A DNA stretch of 50,485 bases, taken from the NCBI GenBank assembly GCA_964537285.1, contig CAZHZT010000033.1, positions 1-50,485 on the forward strand. The letters run 5' to 3'. Below the pieces are notes generated by a model. It ran no database searches and was not told the origin of the DNA. It was given only the letters and a program-made list of their open reading frames with translations. The translations under genes were made by a program, and so were the position numbers. Below, one piece after another: positions 1 through 7,572 of this stretch (position 1 is its first letter; the number at the start of each line of letters is the position of its first letter). Origin of the DNA: CAZHZT01 sp964537285. GTDB taxonomy: Bacteria; Bacteroidota; Bacteroidia; Chitinophagales; Saprospiraceae.

Positions 1-62
1 GCAAAATAGCCCTTGCGGCCTCCCTCTCAAAGGAATTTCGCGCCGTAGGCGCGTTTATATTT
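1..62. repeat. REP-like palindromic repeat, half copy at window edge
   Basis: These bases match 2101-2161 with only two substitutions and include the GC-rich hairpin CGCGCC-GTA-GGCGCG. At 2045-2160 the same sequence is the right half of a double palindrome, so the left half here probably lies just outside the window. It sits upstream of pckA, and the fuller copy follows pckA, so the gene is bracketed by same-orientation copies. Other family members are at 12077-12152, 12450-12527 and 23189-23269. Confidence 0.8.
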
Positions 63-376
63 CAAAGCAAGAATCGCTGTGGTATTTGGGCATGCATGAA
101 GCTAATTTATAAAGTATTTAATTTACTACAATTTTTTCGAGTAGACTCGAAAAATTTCGTATTTTCATAATAAAAAACGATAAAGCTTTATTGTTTTTAG
201 GTTTTCCGGCTTTAGCCGAAAGCTGAGAAAAGAAGTCATTAAAATAGGCTAGCTCTGCCCTTCTGTTGCGCTGACAATAATCATCTTAACTGGTAATTTT
301 TGTCAATAGCAGGCCTACACGAATTAATTTACTTAGCATTCAAAATAAAATTTCACTCACAATTAAATTTTGTAAC
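63..376. other. Gene-free leader of pckA with small hairpins
   Basis: No convincing gene is present. Three small self-complementary stretches occur: 133-154 (10-bp stem with a 2-nt loop), 174-199 (near-perfect AT palindrome around AAGCTT) and 203-218 (CGGCT-tta-AGCCG type). The first two are AT-rich and could be decayed terminators or repeat remnants. From 240 to 376 nothing stands out apart from an AT-rich lead into the pckA start. No confident promoter could be placed. Confidence 0.5.
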
Positions 377-1972
377 ATGAGTTTCAACCTTAAACAATAC
401 GGAATCAATGTCGAAGAAATACTCCGGAATTCGGCCGTTCCGGTCCTTTATGAAATTGGCCTGCGCAATGAAAAAGGCACTGCTATTTCAAATACTGGTG
501 CCCTAATGGTCTATTCTGGTGAAAAAACAGGTAGAAGCCCAAAAGACAAACGTATTGTCAGGCATCCTGACTCTGAAAACAACATCGATTGGGGTGCCAT
601 CAATATGGAACTGGATGATCGCACTTATCAAATTAATAGAGAACGGGCGATTGATTATCTAAATACCAGAGAACGTTTATTTGTAGTAGACGCTTTTGCC
701 GGATGGGATGAAAAATACCGTATCAAAGTAAGGATCATCTGTAGTAGAGCATACCACGCTTTATTCATGCAGAATATGCTGATCATGCCTACAAAGGAAG
801 AATTGGAAAATTTTGGAGAGCCTGATTATGTCGTATTCAACGGAGGGGGTTTCCCAGCCAACCGCTATACCTCGAAGATGACATCAAAGACCAGCATCGC
901 GGTCAATTTGGAGCAGAAAGAGATCGTTATTCTTGGCACCCAATACGCAGGAGAAATGAAAAAAGGTATTTTCTCTGTGATGAATTACTTGATGCCGCTT
1001 CAGGATGTACTCCCGATGCACTGCTCTGCTAATGTAGGTGAAAAAGGAGATGTTTCTATTCTGTTTGGCCTTTCTGGTACTGGTAAAACGACCCTAAGTG
1101 CTGATCCTAAACGAAAATTGATTGGCGATGATGAACATTGCTGGACAGATGATGGGGTGTTCAACATTGAGGGAGGCTGTTATGCAAAAGCTATTGACCT
1201 CTCTCCTGAAAAAGAACCTGAGATCTATAATGCCATCCGTTATGGAACCGTTCTGGAGAATGTAATTTTCGATGAGGAAACGAGAACAGTGGACTATAGC
1301 GACACTTCGATCACTCAAAACACAAGAGTTTCCTACCCTATCCATTATATTGACAATACTCAGATTCCTTGTATTGCCGGAACACCCCAGAATGTAATAT
1401 TCCTGACTTGTGATGCATTTGGTGTATTGCCTCCGGTTAGTCGCCTTAACCCTGAGCAAGCCAGCTATCACTTCATTTCTGGTTATACTGCAAAGGTTGC
1501 CGGAACCGAGATGGGCGTTTCTGAGCCACAAGCTACGTTCTCTGCTTGCTTTGGGGCAGCTTTCATGATGTGGCATCCTAACAAATATGCGGAATTGCTG
1601 GCAGAAAAAATTAAAAAGCACAATGTAAATGCTTGGTTGGTCAATACTGGCTGGACAGGTGGTGCTCACGGTGTAGGATCGAGAATCAAGTTGAGATATA
1701 CGCGTGCGATCATAGACGCGATTAACAACAATGACTTTGATCAGGTGGAAACCACTATCGATCCAGCATTCGGATTCGAAATTCCGTTGAGCTGTCCAAA
1801 TGTTCCTGCAGAAATTCTTATACCTAAAAATACCTGGGAGGATAAAGCAGGGTATGATCAGGTTAAAGAAAAGTTGGTAAAATTATTCCAGGACAATTTC
1901 AAGCAGTTTGAAGCCAGTGTAAATGCTGAAATTACCGCTGCCGGCCCAAAAATTGGTGACCTGGTGAAATAA
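377..1972 (+). CDS. pckA: Phosphoenolpyruvate carboxykinase (ATP)
   Basis: Converts oxaloacetate plus ATP to phosphoenolpyruvate, CO2 and ADP, the entry step of gluconeogenesis, in the cytosol (EC 4.1.1.49). The 531 residues match the usual family length of about 530-540. Visible motifs are TGRSPKDK at 51-58 (substrate-binding arginine region), the P-loop GLSGTGKTTL at 231-240 and the family signature LIGDDEHCW at 248-256. The P-loop and the ATP-type signature distinguish it from the GTP enzyme. The ATG at 377 gives a full-length N terminus, and there is no clear Shine-Dalgarno, as is normal for Bacteroidota. It appears monocistronic, with palindromic repeats on both sides. Identification is firm. 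Confidence 0.98.
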   Translation: MSFNLKQYGINVEEILRNSAVPVLYEIGLRNEKGTAISNTGALMVYSGEKTGRSPKDKRIVRHPDSENNIDWGAINMELDDRTYQINRERAIDYLNTRERLFVVDAFAGWDEKYRIKVRIICSRAYHALFMQNMLIMPTKEELENFGEPDYVVFNGGGFPANRYTSKMTSKTSIAVNLEQKEIVILGTQYAGEMKKGIFSVMNYLMPLQDVLPMHCSANVGEKGDVSILFGLSGTGKTTLSADPKRKLIGDDEHCWTDDGVFNIEGGCYAKAIDLSPEKEPEIYNAIRYGTVLENVIFDEETRTVDYSDTSITQNTRVSYPIHYIDNTQIPCIAGTPQNVIFLTCDAFGVLPPVSRLNPEQASYHFISGYTAKVAGTEMGVSEPQATFSACFGAAFMMWHPNKYAELLAEKIKKHNVNAWLVNTGWTGGAHGVGSRIKLRYTRAIIDAINNNDFDQVETTIDPAFGFEIPLSCPNVPAEILIPKNTWEDKAGYDQVKEKLVKLFQDNFKQFEASVNAEITAAGPKIGDLVK

Positions 1973-2044
1973 ATGCGAATGGTAAGTAGAAAGCAGTTTT
2001 CGATTTGAAAACCGAATTCATGCCATTTTTTGTGAAGTTGCATA

Positions 2045-2160
2045 CGCCGCTTCGCGGCGATATTTTCTTTTGAGGGAGGCCGAAAGGGCTATTTTGCAAA
2101 GCAAAATAGCCCTTTCGGCCTCCCTCTCAAAGGAATTTCGCGCCGTAGGCGCGTTTATTT
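2045..2160. repeat. Double REP-like palindrome after pckA
   Basis: This is a compound palindrome. A hairpin CGCCGC-ttc-GCGGCG (2045-2059) is followed by a perfect 26-bp inverted repeat (2072-2097 against 2101-2126, 3-nt loop), then a hairpin CGCGCC-gta-GGCGCG (2139-2153). It looks like two head-to-head copies of one element. The left half recurs at 23220-23269 with one mismatch in 50 bases, and the right half recurs at 1-62. It could also end pckA transcription. The rest of the 1973-2302 gap holds nothing else except the receptor control region at 2198-2280. Confidence 0.85.
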
Positions 2161-2197
2161 TTCCTCAAACATTTAACTTCAAGTCCCCCCTAAAACC

Positions 2198-2247
2198 GTC
2201 CAAACCTACCCGTTTAGACCTCTTTACACGTCCAATCCTACCCATTT
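2198..2247 (+). promoter_or_regulatory. Pair of direct repeats upstream of TonB receptor, possible activator site
   Basis: Two 18-bp sequences at 2198-2215 and 2230-2247 agree at 16 of 18 positions (core GTCCAA-CCTACCC-TTT). They are spaced 32 bp start to start, about three helical turns. They lie just upstream of a likely -7 box at 2273-2280. This spacing and position suit a dimeric activator contacting RNA polymerase. The regulator is unknown; a LytTR-type regulator is one possibility. Confidence 0.4.
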
Positions 2248-2272
2248 GAGCGCAATAGGGCTTTCAAAGGCA

Positions 2273-2280
2273 CATCTTTG
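2273..2280 (+). promoter_or_regulatory. Candidate Bacteroidota -7 box for the TonB receptor
   Basis: CATCTTTG matches the TAnnTTTG consensus at 7 of 8 positions and lies 22 bases upstream of the ATG. The only upstream TTTG (2245-2248) is 24 bases away, longer than the usual ~19-21. The -33 element is therefore weak, which fits an activator-dependent promoter. Confidence 0.35.
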
Positions 2281-2302
2281 AATAAACAAAAACAAACACA
2301 CC

Positions 2303-4663
2303 ATGAAAGCCGTATTTCAAATATTAATCATTTTAATACTATTGGGTTTTGTAGCCGTTTCCTCAAAAGCTCAAGATCTGACTCAGACCGTTAGGGGAAC
2401 CATTCTCGATCAGGATTCCCGACAACCTATTATTGGGGCTCATATCTTTATCATTGATTCTGACCCCGTGCTGGGTACAGTTTCAGACATTGACGGGAAT
2501 TTCAAACTGGAAAAGGTACCCATAGGACGTACGGACCTGGGCGTAAGCTTCATTGGATATGAGGAAAAATTAATCTCCAACCTCCTGATCACATCAGCCA
2601 AAGAAGTAGTACTTGAAATTGAAATCGTAGAGTCTGTACTCAAAATGGACGAAGTAGTCGTTACGTATGAACAGAAAAAAACAGAAACTGCCAATGAAAT
2701 GGCGCTGGTAAGCGCCCGGGCGTTTACAGTAGAAGAAACCAGCCGATTTGCCGGTTCATTCAACGACCCGGCGCGGATGGTAGCCTCTTATGCCGGGGTG
2801 AGTGGGAATGCATCAGGTACGAATGAAATCATTGTAAGAGGGAACTCTCCCAAAGGAGTTTTATGGCGGCTTGAAGGCGTCGAAATTCCAAACCCGAACC
2901 ACTTTGCTTCTGAAGGTTCAACAGGCGGCCCCATCAATGCTTTAAACAGTACCATGCTCGCCAATTCCGATTTTTACACTGGTGCCTTTCCGGCAGAATA
3001 TGGCAATGCTTATTCCAGTGTATTTGACATACAATTGCGGAATGGAAATAACGACCAACGAGAATATACTTTCCAGGCAGGTATCCTGGGCATTGATTTT
3101 ACTGCCGAGGGGCCATTTAGCAAGGATTATAATGGTTCCTATCTCGTTAACTACCGGTATTCAACCCTTGCACTACTAGATAATTTGAATGTAGTAGATT
3201 ATGGAGGCGTACCAAAATACCAGGATATGTCCTTCAAGGTAAATCTCCCTACGGAAAAGATGGGACGATTCACTTTTTTTGGCCTCGCAGGAAACAGCAA
3301 CATCCTTTCTGAACTAGAAGAGGATGATGAAACAAAATTAGTTGTTGAAAGACACGATGTACAATCAGAACTTGGGGTGATTGGCCTTAACCACACTTAT
3401 CTCATCAATGATAAAACGTATTTTAAGAGTAGTTTCTCCATTTCTGAAAACGGCAGTGGTGTGGATGGAGAACGGCGGGGCTCCAACGATGCTTTTTTCC
3501 AATCACTTGATAGCAAACTTACCAAATATGTAGGTCGGCTATCTGGAGCCCTGCATCATAAATTCGACGCAAGGAACAAGTTGCAAGTTGGCGTCAATTA
3601 CAATCAATATCATTATGACTTCACGCATCAGGAATTCAATTATGAAATCAATGCTTTACAAACTTATGTCAGCAGCAATGATCAAACCGACCTTTGGCAG
3701 GCTTACAGCAGTTGGAAGCACCGTTTTAATGAAAAACTGGAAGCAGTGGGTGGTCTTAATTTACAATACTTCACTTTCAACAATTCCCACTCCCTTGAAC
3801 CTCGCTTTAGTTTAAGCTGGCAATTCCAACCCAAACACCGACTCTTCGGAGGTTTTGGTGTCCACAGCCGATTAGCCACAATTACCGAATACTTGGTTTA
3901 CGATGAGGATGAATCCGGGCAACGAAACTACTTCAATGAAAATTTAGAACTTCCTAAAGCGCGGCATTATGTAATTGGCCACGACTTTCAGTTGAATACG
4001 AACATCCGCTTGAAAACGGAATTTTATTATCAAGATCTTTATGATGTGCCGGTTGGAGCCGAAGAAGGAAGTACCTTTTCCATCCTGAATGATGTGAACT
4101 TATTCACTCTCGAACAACTGACCAATGCGGGTAAAGGTCGTAACTTTGGTATGGAACTTACGCTTGAGCGCTTCCTGGACCGAGGCTACTATTACCTCAT
4201 CACAGCATCCTTGTACGATTCCAAATATCAGGCAGCAGATGGCGTTTGGAGGGATACTCGATTTAATGGCCGATATGTGGCCAATGTGCTTGGTGGCAAA
4301 GAGTTTGCATTAAAGAGTAAGCCCGGCAAACAAAAAACACTAGGTATTCACACAAGAGTTTTAATGTACGGAGGTGCGTATTTCACCCCAATAGATCTTG
4401 AAGCTTCCCGTTTGGCAGGGGAGGAAATCCGGATGGATGACCAACCTTTTTCTCAGCAAGGAGGAGATGTGTTCCGCTTAGATTTAAACTTCTCTTATCA
4501 AATTAACCGGCCCAAAACAACTCAAACGCTTAAGCTAGAAATTCAGAACCTTAGCAGTCATGATGCGCTTGTTGAACAATATTACAACCATTACAGTGGT
4601 AAAATTGTAGAAATCCGGCAGTTGCCAATGTTACCTGTGTTGTTTTATGGGTTGTCATTTTAG
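2303..4663 (+). CDS. TonB-dependent receptor with carboxypeptidase-regulatory-like N-terminal domain
   Basis: Outer-membrane receptor-type protein of 786 residues. A signal peptide spans residues 1-24 (hydrophobic core, cleavage after SSKAQ). A carboxypeptidase-regulatory-like beta domain occupies about 29-110 and ends near a possible TonB box (MDEVVVTYE, 115-123). A plug domain with the motif EIIVRGNSPKG follows at about 145-248, and the rest is beta-barrel. The barrel is at the short end for the family. No SusD-like partner is adjacent, so it is not a typical polysaccharide-utilisation locus pair, and the substrate cannot be told. It ends in a strong bidirectional hairpin facing the convergent amidohydrolase gene. 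The family is clear; the cargo is unknown. Confidence 0.88.
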   Translation: MKAVFQILIILILLGFVAVSSKAQDLTQTVRGTILDQDSRQPIIGAHIFIIDSDPVLGTVSDIDGNFKLEKVPIGRTDLGVSFIGYEEKLISNLLITSAKEVVLEIEIVESVLKMDEVVVTYEQKKTETANEMALVSARAFTVEETSRFAGSFNDPARMVASYAGVSGNASGTNEIIVRGNSPKGVLWRLEGVEIPNPNHFASEGSTGGPINALNSTMLANSDFYTGAFPAEYGNAYSSVFDIQLRNGNNDQREYTFQAGILGIDFTAEGPFSKDYNGSYLVNYRYSTLALLDNLNVVDYGGVPKYQDMSFKVNLPTEKMGRFTFFGLAGNSNILSELEEDDETKLVVERHDVQSELGVIGLNHTYLINDKTYFKSSFSISENGSGVDGERRGSNDAFFQSLDSKLTKYVGRLSGALHHKFDARNKLQVGVNYNQYHYDFTHQEFNYEINALQTYVSSNDQTDLWQAYSSWKHRFNEKLEAVGGLNLQYFTFNNSHSLEPRFSLSWQFQPKHRLFGGFGVHSRLATITEYLVYDEDESGQRNYFNENLELPKARHYVIGHDFQLNTNIRLKTEFYYQDLYDVPVGAEEGSTFSILNDVNLFTLEQLTNAGKGRNFGMELTLERFLDRGYYYLITASLYDSKYQAADGVWRDTRFNGRYVANVLGGKEFALKSKPGKQKTLGIHTRVLMYGGAYFTPIDLEASRLAGEEIRMDDQPFSQQGGDVFRLDLNFSYQINRPKTTQTLKLEIQNLSSHDALVEQYYNHYSGKIVEIRQLPMLPVLFYGLSF

Positions 4664-4666
4664 ATT

Positions 4667-4710
4667 ACAAGCATGAGTCATCCCGAAAATTCGGGATGAC
4701 TCATGCTTGT
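4667..4710. terminator. Bidirectional hairpin between convergent genes
   Basis: A perfect 21-bp stem (4667-4687 with 4690-4710, 2-nt centre) fills the 51-bp gap between the receptor gene and the amidohydrolase gene, both of which end here. Part of its arm (CATGAGTCATCCCGAA) recurs at 12140-12155, so it may belong to a dispersed hairpin family rather than being a one-off terminator. Confidence 0.75.
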
Positions 4711-4714
4711 GAGA

Positions 4715-5902
4715 TTAGGATATACCACTTAATCTCGGAGGATAAAAAGAACTTTCCAGGAATTTCCGGGGGTTGGTATCAGCGATCTGCCAAAAGTCAT
4801 CTTCATCCAGGTATCCGCGAACATCCATACCGAAGCGACGCTCTCTAAAATCCTTTTGGAGCATGTAAAAATCCGAACCGAACAGCACATAATCACGGGT
4901 TTCTTTTGTCCTAAGAAGATTTTTAAGGAGGGGGAACAATTTGTGATCATGAACGGTGAACGATATATCTGAATAGACATTTGGGTAACGTTGGTCCCTG
5001 ATTAAATCTCTAATTTGGCGGAACCAGCTTTTCTCCAGATCCAGTTTATGGATTGTCAATGATGCTTTTTTACTTCGGGTGCGCTCCGTTTCCTTTGGGA
5101 TGTAGGAAAGATCGAGGAAGCGATCCCATTCATCATTGCCACCAAAATGAGCCAGGTTAATTTTAAGCGTAGGAAATTTGTTGAGTACTTTTGTATACCA
5201 ATGCGGATGATTCAGGTAATAGGCAAAATCATAATTAGATTTAAAGTAATCCTTCATCTGATCGCGGTCAAAGTCTTCCGCTTCCACCTTTTTTTTCATT
5301 TCATCCGTAATTGGAGTGCGGAAGTGATTTTTATTCTTAGGCACGCAATGCGATGTAATGGGAAGGTTGTGCTTAACCGCATATTCAAATATAGGGAACA
5401 GCCTCTCATCATCAGGAAAAAATCCAAGTGCGGGGTACATTTTCAAGCCAACGAAATTCTCCTTTTCAATATATTGCTTCACCAAATCCAGTAATCCTTC
5501 TCTTCTAGGGTCAATTCCCAGAAAAGGAAATAATCTGGCCGGTCTTTTTTTCCGCAGCGCACTTAAATCCTGGATTTGTTGCATATAATCCCGTTCGCAC
5601 GGCCCTGCCCCCATAAAATCAAAATCAACACTAAGGGGCACAAATATGGTATCGCGAGGATAATAACCTGCCAATTCATCATAAATTTCGGCATGCGATT
5701 TTTTTAAACCTGAATACAAAAAAGCGAGGTAACGATTTATGGAACCTCTAAAAAATGAGAGTGCCAGATTCCCTAACCACTTTTTCTTGGTGAAACTCAC
5801 CGGTAAAAAACGACTAAGAAAATACTTAGGGATGTAGTCTATGTTAAATAAATGAACATGAACATTGTGAATGACTTTTTCTTGTGTGCTTTCTATTGCC
5901 AT
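4715..5902 (-). CDS. Amidohydrolase-family protein (TIM-barrel metal-dependent hydrolase)
   Basis: 395-residue predicted cytosolic hydrolase of the amidohydrolase-related (Amidohydro_2) group. Metal-ligand motifs appear in the expected order: HxH at H15/H17 (HNVHVHLFN), a histidine in PITSHC near 184, a histidine in NLAHFGG near 250 and an aspartate in FGSDF near 341. These indicate a mononuclear or binuclear metal site in a TIM barrel. No signal peptide is seen. Members act on decarboxylation or on C-N or C-O hydrolysis, and the substrate cannot be deduced. The ATG at 5902 places HxH near the N terminus, as expected. Its upstream region is occupied by a 111-bp MITE, so its promoter may be affected by or supplied within that element. 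Confidence 0.8.
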   Translation of the reverse strand: MAIESTQEKVIHNVHVHLFNIDYIPKYFLSRFLPVSFTKKKWLGNLALSFFRGSINRYLAFLYSGLKKSHAEIYDELAGYYPRDTIFVPLSVDFDFMGAGPCERDYMQQIQDLSALRKKRPARLFPFLGIDPRREGLLDLVKQYIEKENFVGLKMYPALGFFPDDERLFPIFEYAVKHNLPITSHCVPKNKNHFRTPITDEMKKKVEAEDFDRDQMKDYFKSNYDFAYYLNHPHWYTKVLNKFPTLKINLAHFGGNDEWDRFLDLSYIPKETERTRSKKASLTIHKLDLEKSWFRQIRDLIRDQRYPNVYSDISFTVHDHKLFPLLKNLLRTKETRDYVLFGSDFYMLQKDFRERRFGMDVRGYLDEDDFWQIADTNPRKFLESSFYPPRLSGIS

Positions 5903-5922
5903 GAGTTGTCTACTTAGTTTTT

Positions 5923-6033
5923 AGTTCTTTGACATAAATTGTGGAAAATGGAACTTCAAAATGATAACCCTTTCAACCACAAGGGCATTCAAGGGTTATC
6001 ATTTAGAAGTTCCACACAATTTGTCAAAGAAGG
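5923..6033. mobile_element. 111-bp MITE-like element, copy 1
   Basis: A 111-bp, almost fully self-complementary sequence whose ends read TTCTTTGACA and TGTCAAAGAA. It is flanked by an exact 8-bp direct repeat TAGTTTTT at 5915-5922 and 6034-6041, as expected for a target-site duplication. A second copy at 9891-10001 has about 96% identity in the same orientation. It has no coding capacity, so it would depend on a transposase elsewhere. The TTCTTTG ends and 8-bp duplication suggest, weakly, an ISL3-type enzyme. It lies between the amidohydrolase start and the asparaginase end. Confidence 0.8.
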
Positions 6034-6133
6034 TAGTTTTTTTTTTGAAAAGTATAAAAAATAAGCAGCTCCGCCAAATATATTGGGGCTGTAAATTCTT
6101 CGTTGCTCAAAATATAAAAATCGATCGACACAA

Positions 6134-6183
6134 GCTGGTTCTGAGGTCATTAGGGTTGGTTCCGAGATGACCTCAGAACCAGC
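6134..6183. terminator. Hairpin downstream of the asparaginase-family gene
   Basis: A perfect 17-bp stem (6134-6150 with 6167-6183) with a 16-nt loop lies 8 bases past the stop codon of the minus-strand hydrolase gene. It has no strong T-tract but is well placed to end transcription. Confidence 0.6.
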
Positions 6184-6191
6184 GGAAGCAG

Positions 6192-7199
6192 CTATATAAC
6201 GTAAGGTGATTTGATCGTCTCATCCATCTGATTGGTTCGGAGAGAAAATCCAAAATTCTTATGAATGCTGTAAGCTCCGTACTCGCCATCTTTGTTCAAA
6301 GCAATGTAACCAACCTGAGCTTTTTCATGCTTTGGGTATTTTTTCACAATCCGTTGGATAGCTTCTTTGCAAGCCTCTTGCGGAGGATAGCCCTGGCGCA
6401 TTAACTCAACAACCAGGAAGGTACCTAGTGTTTTTAGCACCAATTCTCCCAAGCCCGTAGCCGTTGCCGCTCCAACCTCATTATCAACAAATAGCCCGGC
6501 GCCAATAATTGGAGAATCTCCGACTCTTCCAGGTAGTTTAAACCCGAGACCGCTAGTGGTGCAGGCTCCGGAAAGGTCTCCATTTTTATCTAATGCCAAC
6601 ATACCAATGGTATCATGATTTTCTATATTGATGATGGGTTCGTATTTCTCTTCTATTTTCCACTTTTCCCAGTGCTTTCTCGAATTTTCTGTGAGCAAAT
6701 TTTCCTTGGGAAAACCTTTTGCTAAAGCAAAATTAAATGCGCCTTCTCCTACTAATATTACGTGCGGGGTTTCTTCCATAATTTTCCGCGCCACTGAGAC
6801 GGGATGCATGATATGCTGAATACAACAGACCGAACCGGCATTTCCCTGATGATCCATGATGCAGGCATCCAGCGTAACTCGCCCATCCTTATCTGGAGTA
6901 GCTCCATATCCTACGGTACTTACTTTAGGATCGGCTTCAATAACTTTAACGCCTGTTTCCACCGCATCAAGTGCACTTTTCCCTTCCTGAAGTGCTTCCC
7001 AGGCAGCCTCATTGGCTCTTCGGCCCATAGCCCAGGTAGAAATTACAATCGGAAGATCAGGGGAGGCTTTTTTTTGTGAATTTGGACGATTAATATTTTC
7101 TTGGGACGAAGCATTTTGACAAGCTGTTAAACCAAATGGAAGTGTCAATGAGCCCCAAAGGGAATTTCTTAAAAATTTTCGGCGGGAAAATGGATGCAT
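6192..7199 (-). CDS. N4-(beta-N-acetylglucosaminyl)-L-asparaginase / isoaspartyl-peptidase family Ntn hydrolase
   Basis: 335-residue N-terminal-nucleophile hydrolase that should self-cleave into alpha and beta chains. The predicted nucleophile is T197 in NHDTIGM, followed by GGR-type substrate-binding residues in LPGRVGDSPIIGAG (R225, D228). This pattern fits bacterial glycosylasparaginase, which removes the asparagine-linked sugar from glycopeptides, more than plant-type asparaginase. The N terminus has a twin-arginine motif (SRRKFL) and ends in LTAC, a possible lipobox, so export by Tat and lipid anchoring are likely. A candidate promoter lies directly upstream at 7223-7255. It has no operon partners. 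Family is confident; exact substrate is inferred. Confidence 0.88.
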   Translation of the reverse strand: MHPFSRRKFLRNSLWGSLTLPFGLTACQNASSQENINRPNSQKKASPDLPIVISTWAMGRRANEAAWEALQEGKSALDAVETGVKVIEADPKVSTVGYGATPDKDGRVTLDACIMDHQGNAGSVCCIQHIMHPVSVARKIMEETPHVILVGEGAFNFALAKGFPKENLLTENSRKHWEKWKIEEKYEPIINIENHDTIGMLALDKNGDLSGACTTSGLGFKLPGRVGDSPIIGAGLFVDNEVGAATATGLGELVLKTLGTFLVVELMRQGYPPQEACKEAIQRIVKKYPKHEKAQVGYIALNKDGEYGAYSIHKNFGFSLRTNQMDETIKSPYVI

Positions 7200-7222
7200 G
7201 CTAATGTTAATTTTTAGAAAAC

Positions 7223-7255
7223 TAAAGGTAAATAAAAGAATACATTATTTTCAAA
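7223..7255 (-). promoter_or_regulatory. Candidate promoter of the asparaginase-family gene
   Basis: On the minus strand TTTG (7252-7255) is followed after 21 bases by TACCTTTA (7223-7230). The latter matches the Bacteroidota -7 consensus TAnnTTTG at 7 of 8 positions. It lies 24 bases from the start codon. Confidence 0.4.
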
Positions 7256-7292
7256 AAATTTATTTGATGGAATAGAAGAAGGTATATAAAAC

Positions 7293-7327
7293 AATAACCA
7301 GATGGAGTAAAACTCCATCTGGTTATT
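7293..7327. terminator. Hairpin in divergent intergenic region
   Basis: A perfect 16-bp stem (7293-7308 with 7312-7327) with an AAA loop. It lies between two divergent genes, where no terminator is needed, so it may be an insulating hairpin or a repeat rather than a terminator. The remainder of the 7200-7572 gap holds the promoter at 7223-7255, the short heptamer array at 7439-7461 and otherwise AT-rich sequence. Confidence 0.45.
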
Positions 7328-7438
7328 AGGCTTGTTCTGCTAGATTAGGAGAAATAAGTATTAAGCCAACTCAAAGTAAAATTCGTTTCATGATAATAAT
7401 TTTGTTGTTTTACATTTATATTTCAACTAAAGATTATG

Positions 7439-7461
7439 CGGGAAACGGAGTACGGGAAACG
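7439..7461. repeat. Short heptamer array upstream of the FG-GAP gene
   Basis: Read on the minus strand, three consecutive 7-mers (CGTTTCC, CGTACTC, CGTTTCC) are followed by CG. The same 7-bp rhythm occurs in other gaps at 14349-14380, 22089-22119, 25522-25551 and 26500-26557. Confidence 0.5.
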
Positions 7462-7572
7462 ATTCACACCTTCAAGACCGAAGGCTTGATAATCAACAAA
7501 TCACTAGAAAAAGACCAATAAAAGTCAACGTTTTTTCTCTGTTGTAAACCGCTTTCCGTCAATTGCTTTAGG

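Noticed and set aside
5961..6170. 69-codon plus-strand open frame
   Set aside because: It runs through the MITE and the terminator hairpin, so it is not a gene.
7331..7342. GGCTTGTTCTG here and GGACTTGTTCTG near 11992 as remnants of the MITE at 25266
   Set aside because: Only about 11 bases match with no second end or arm nearby; likely chance or too decayed to claim.
7401..7424. TTTG / TATATTTC as promoter of the FG-GAP lipoprotein gene
   Set aside because: The boxes are only 12 bases apart, too close for the -33/-7 spacing, and no better pair was found.
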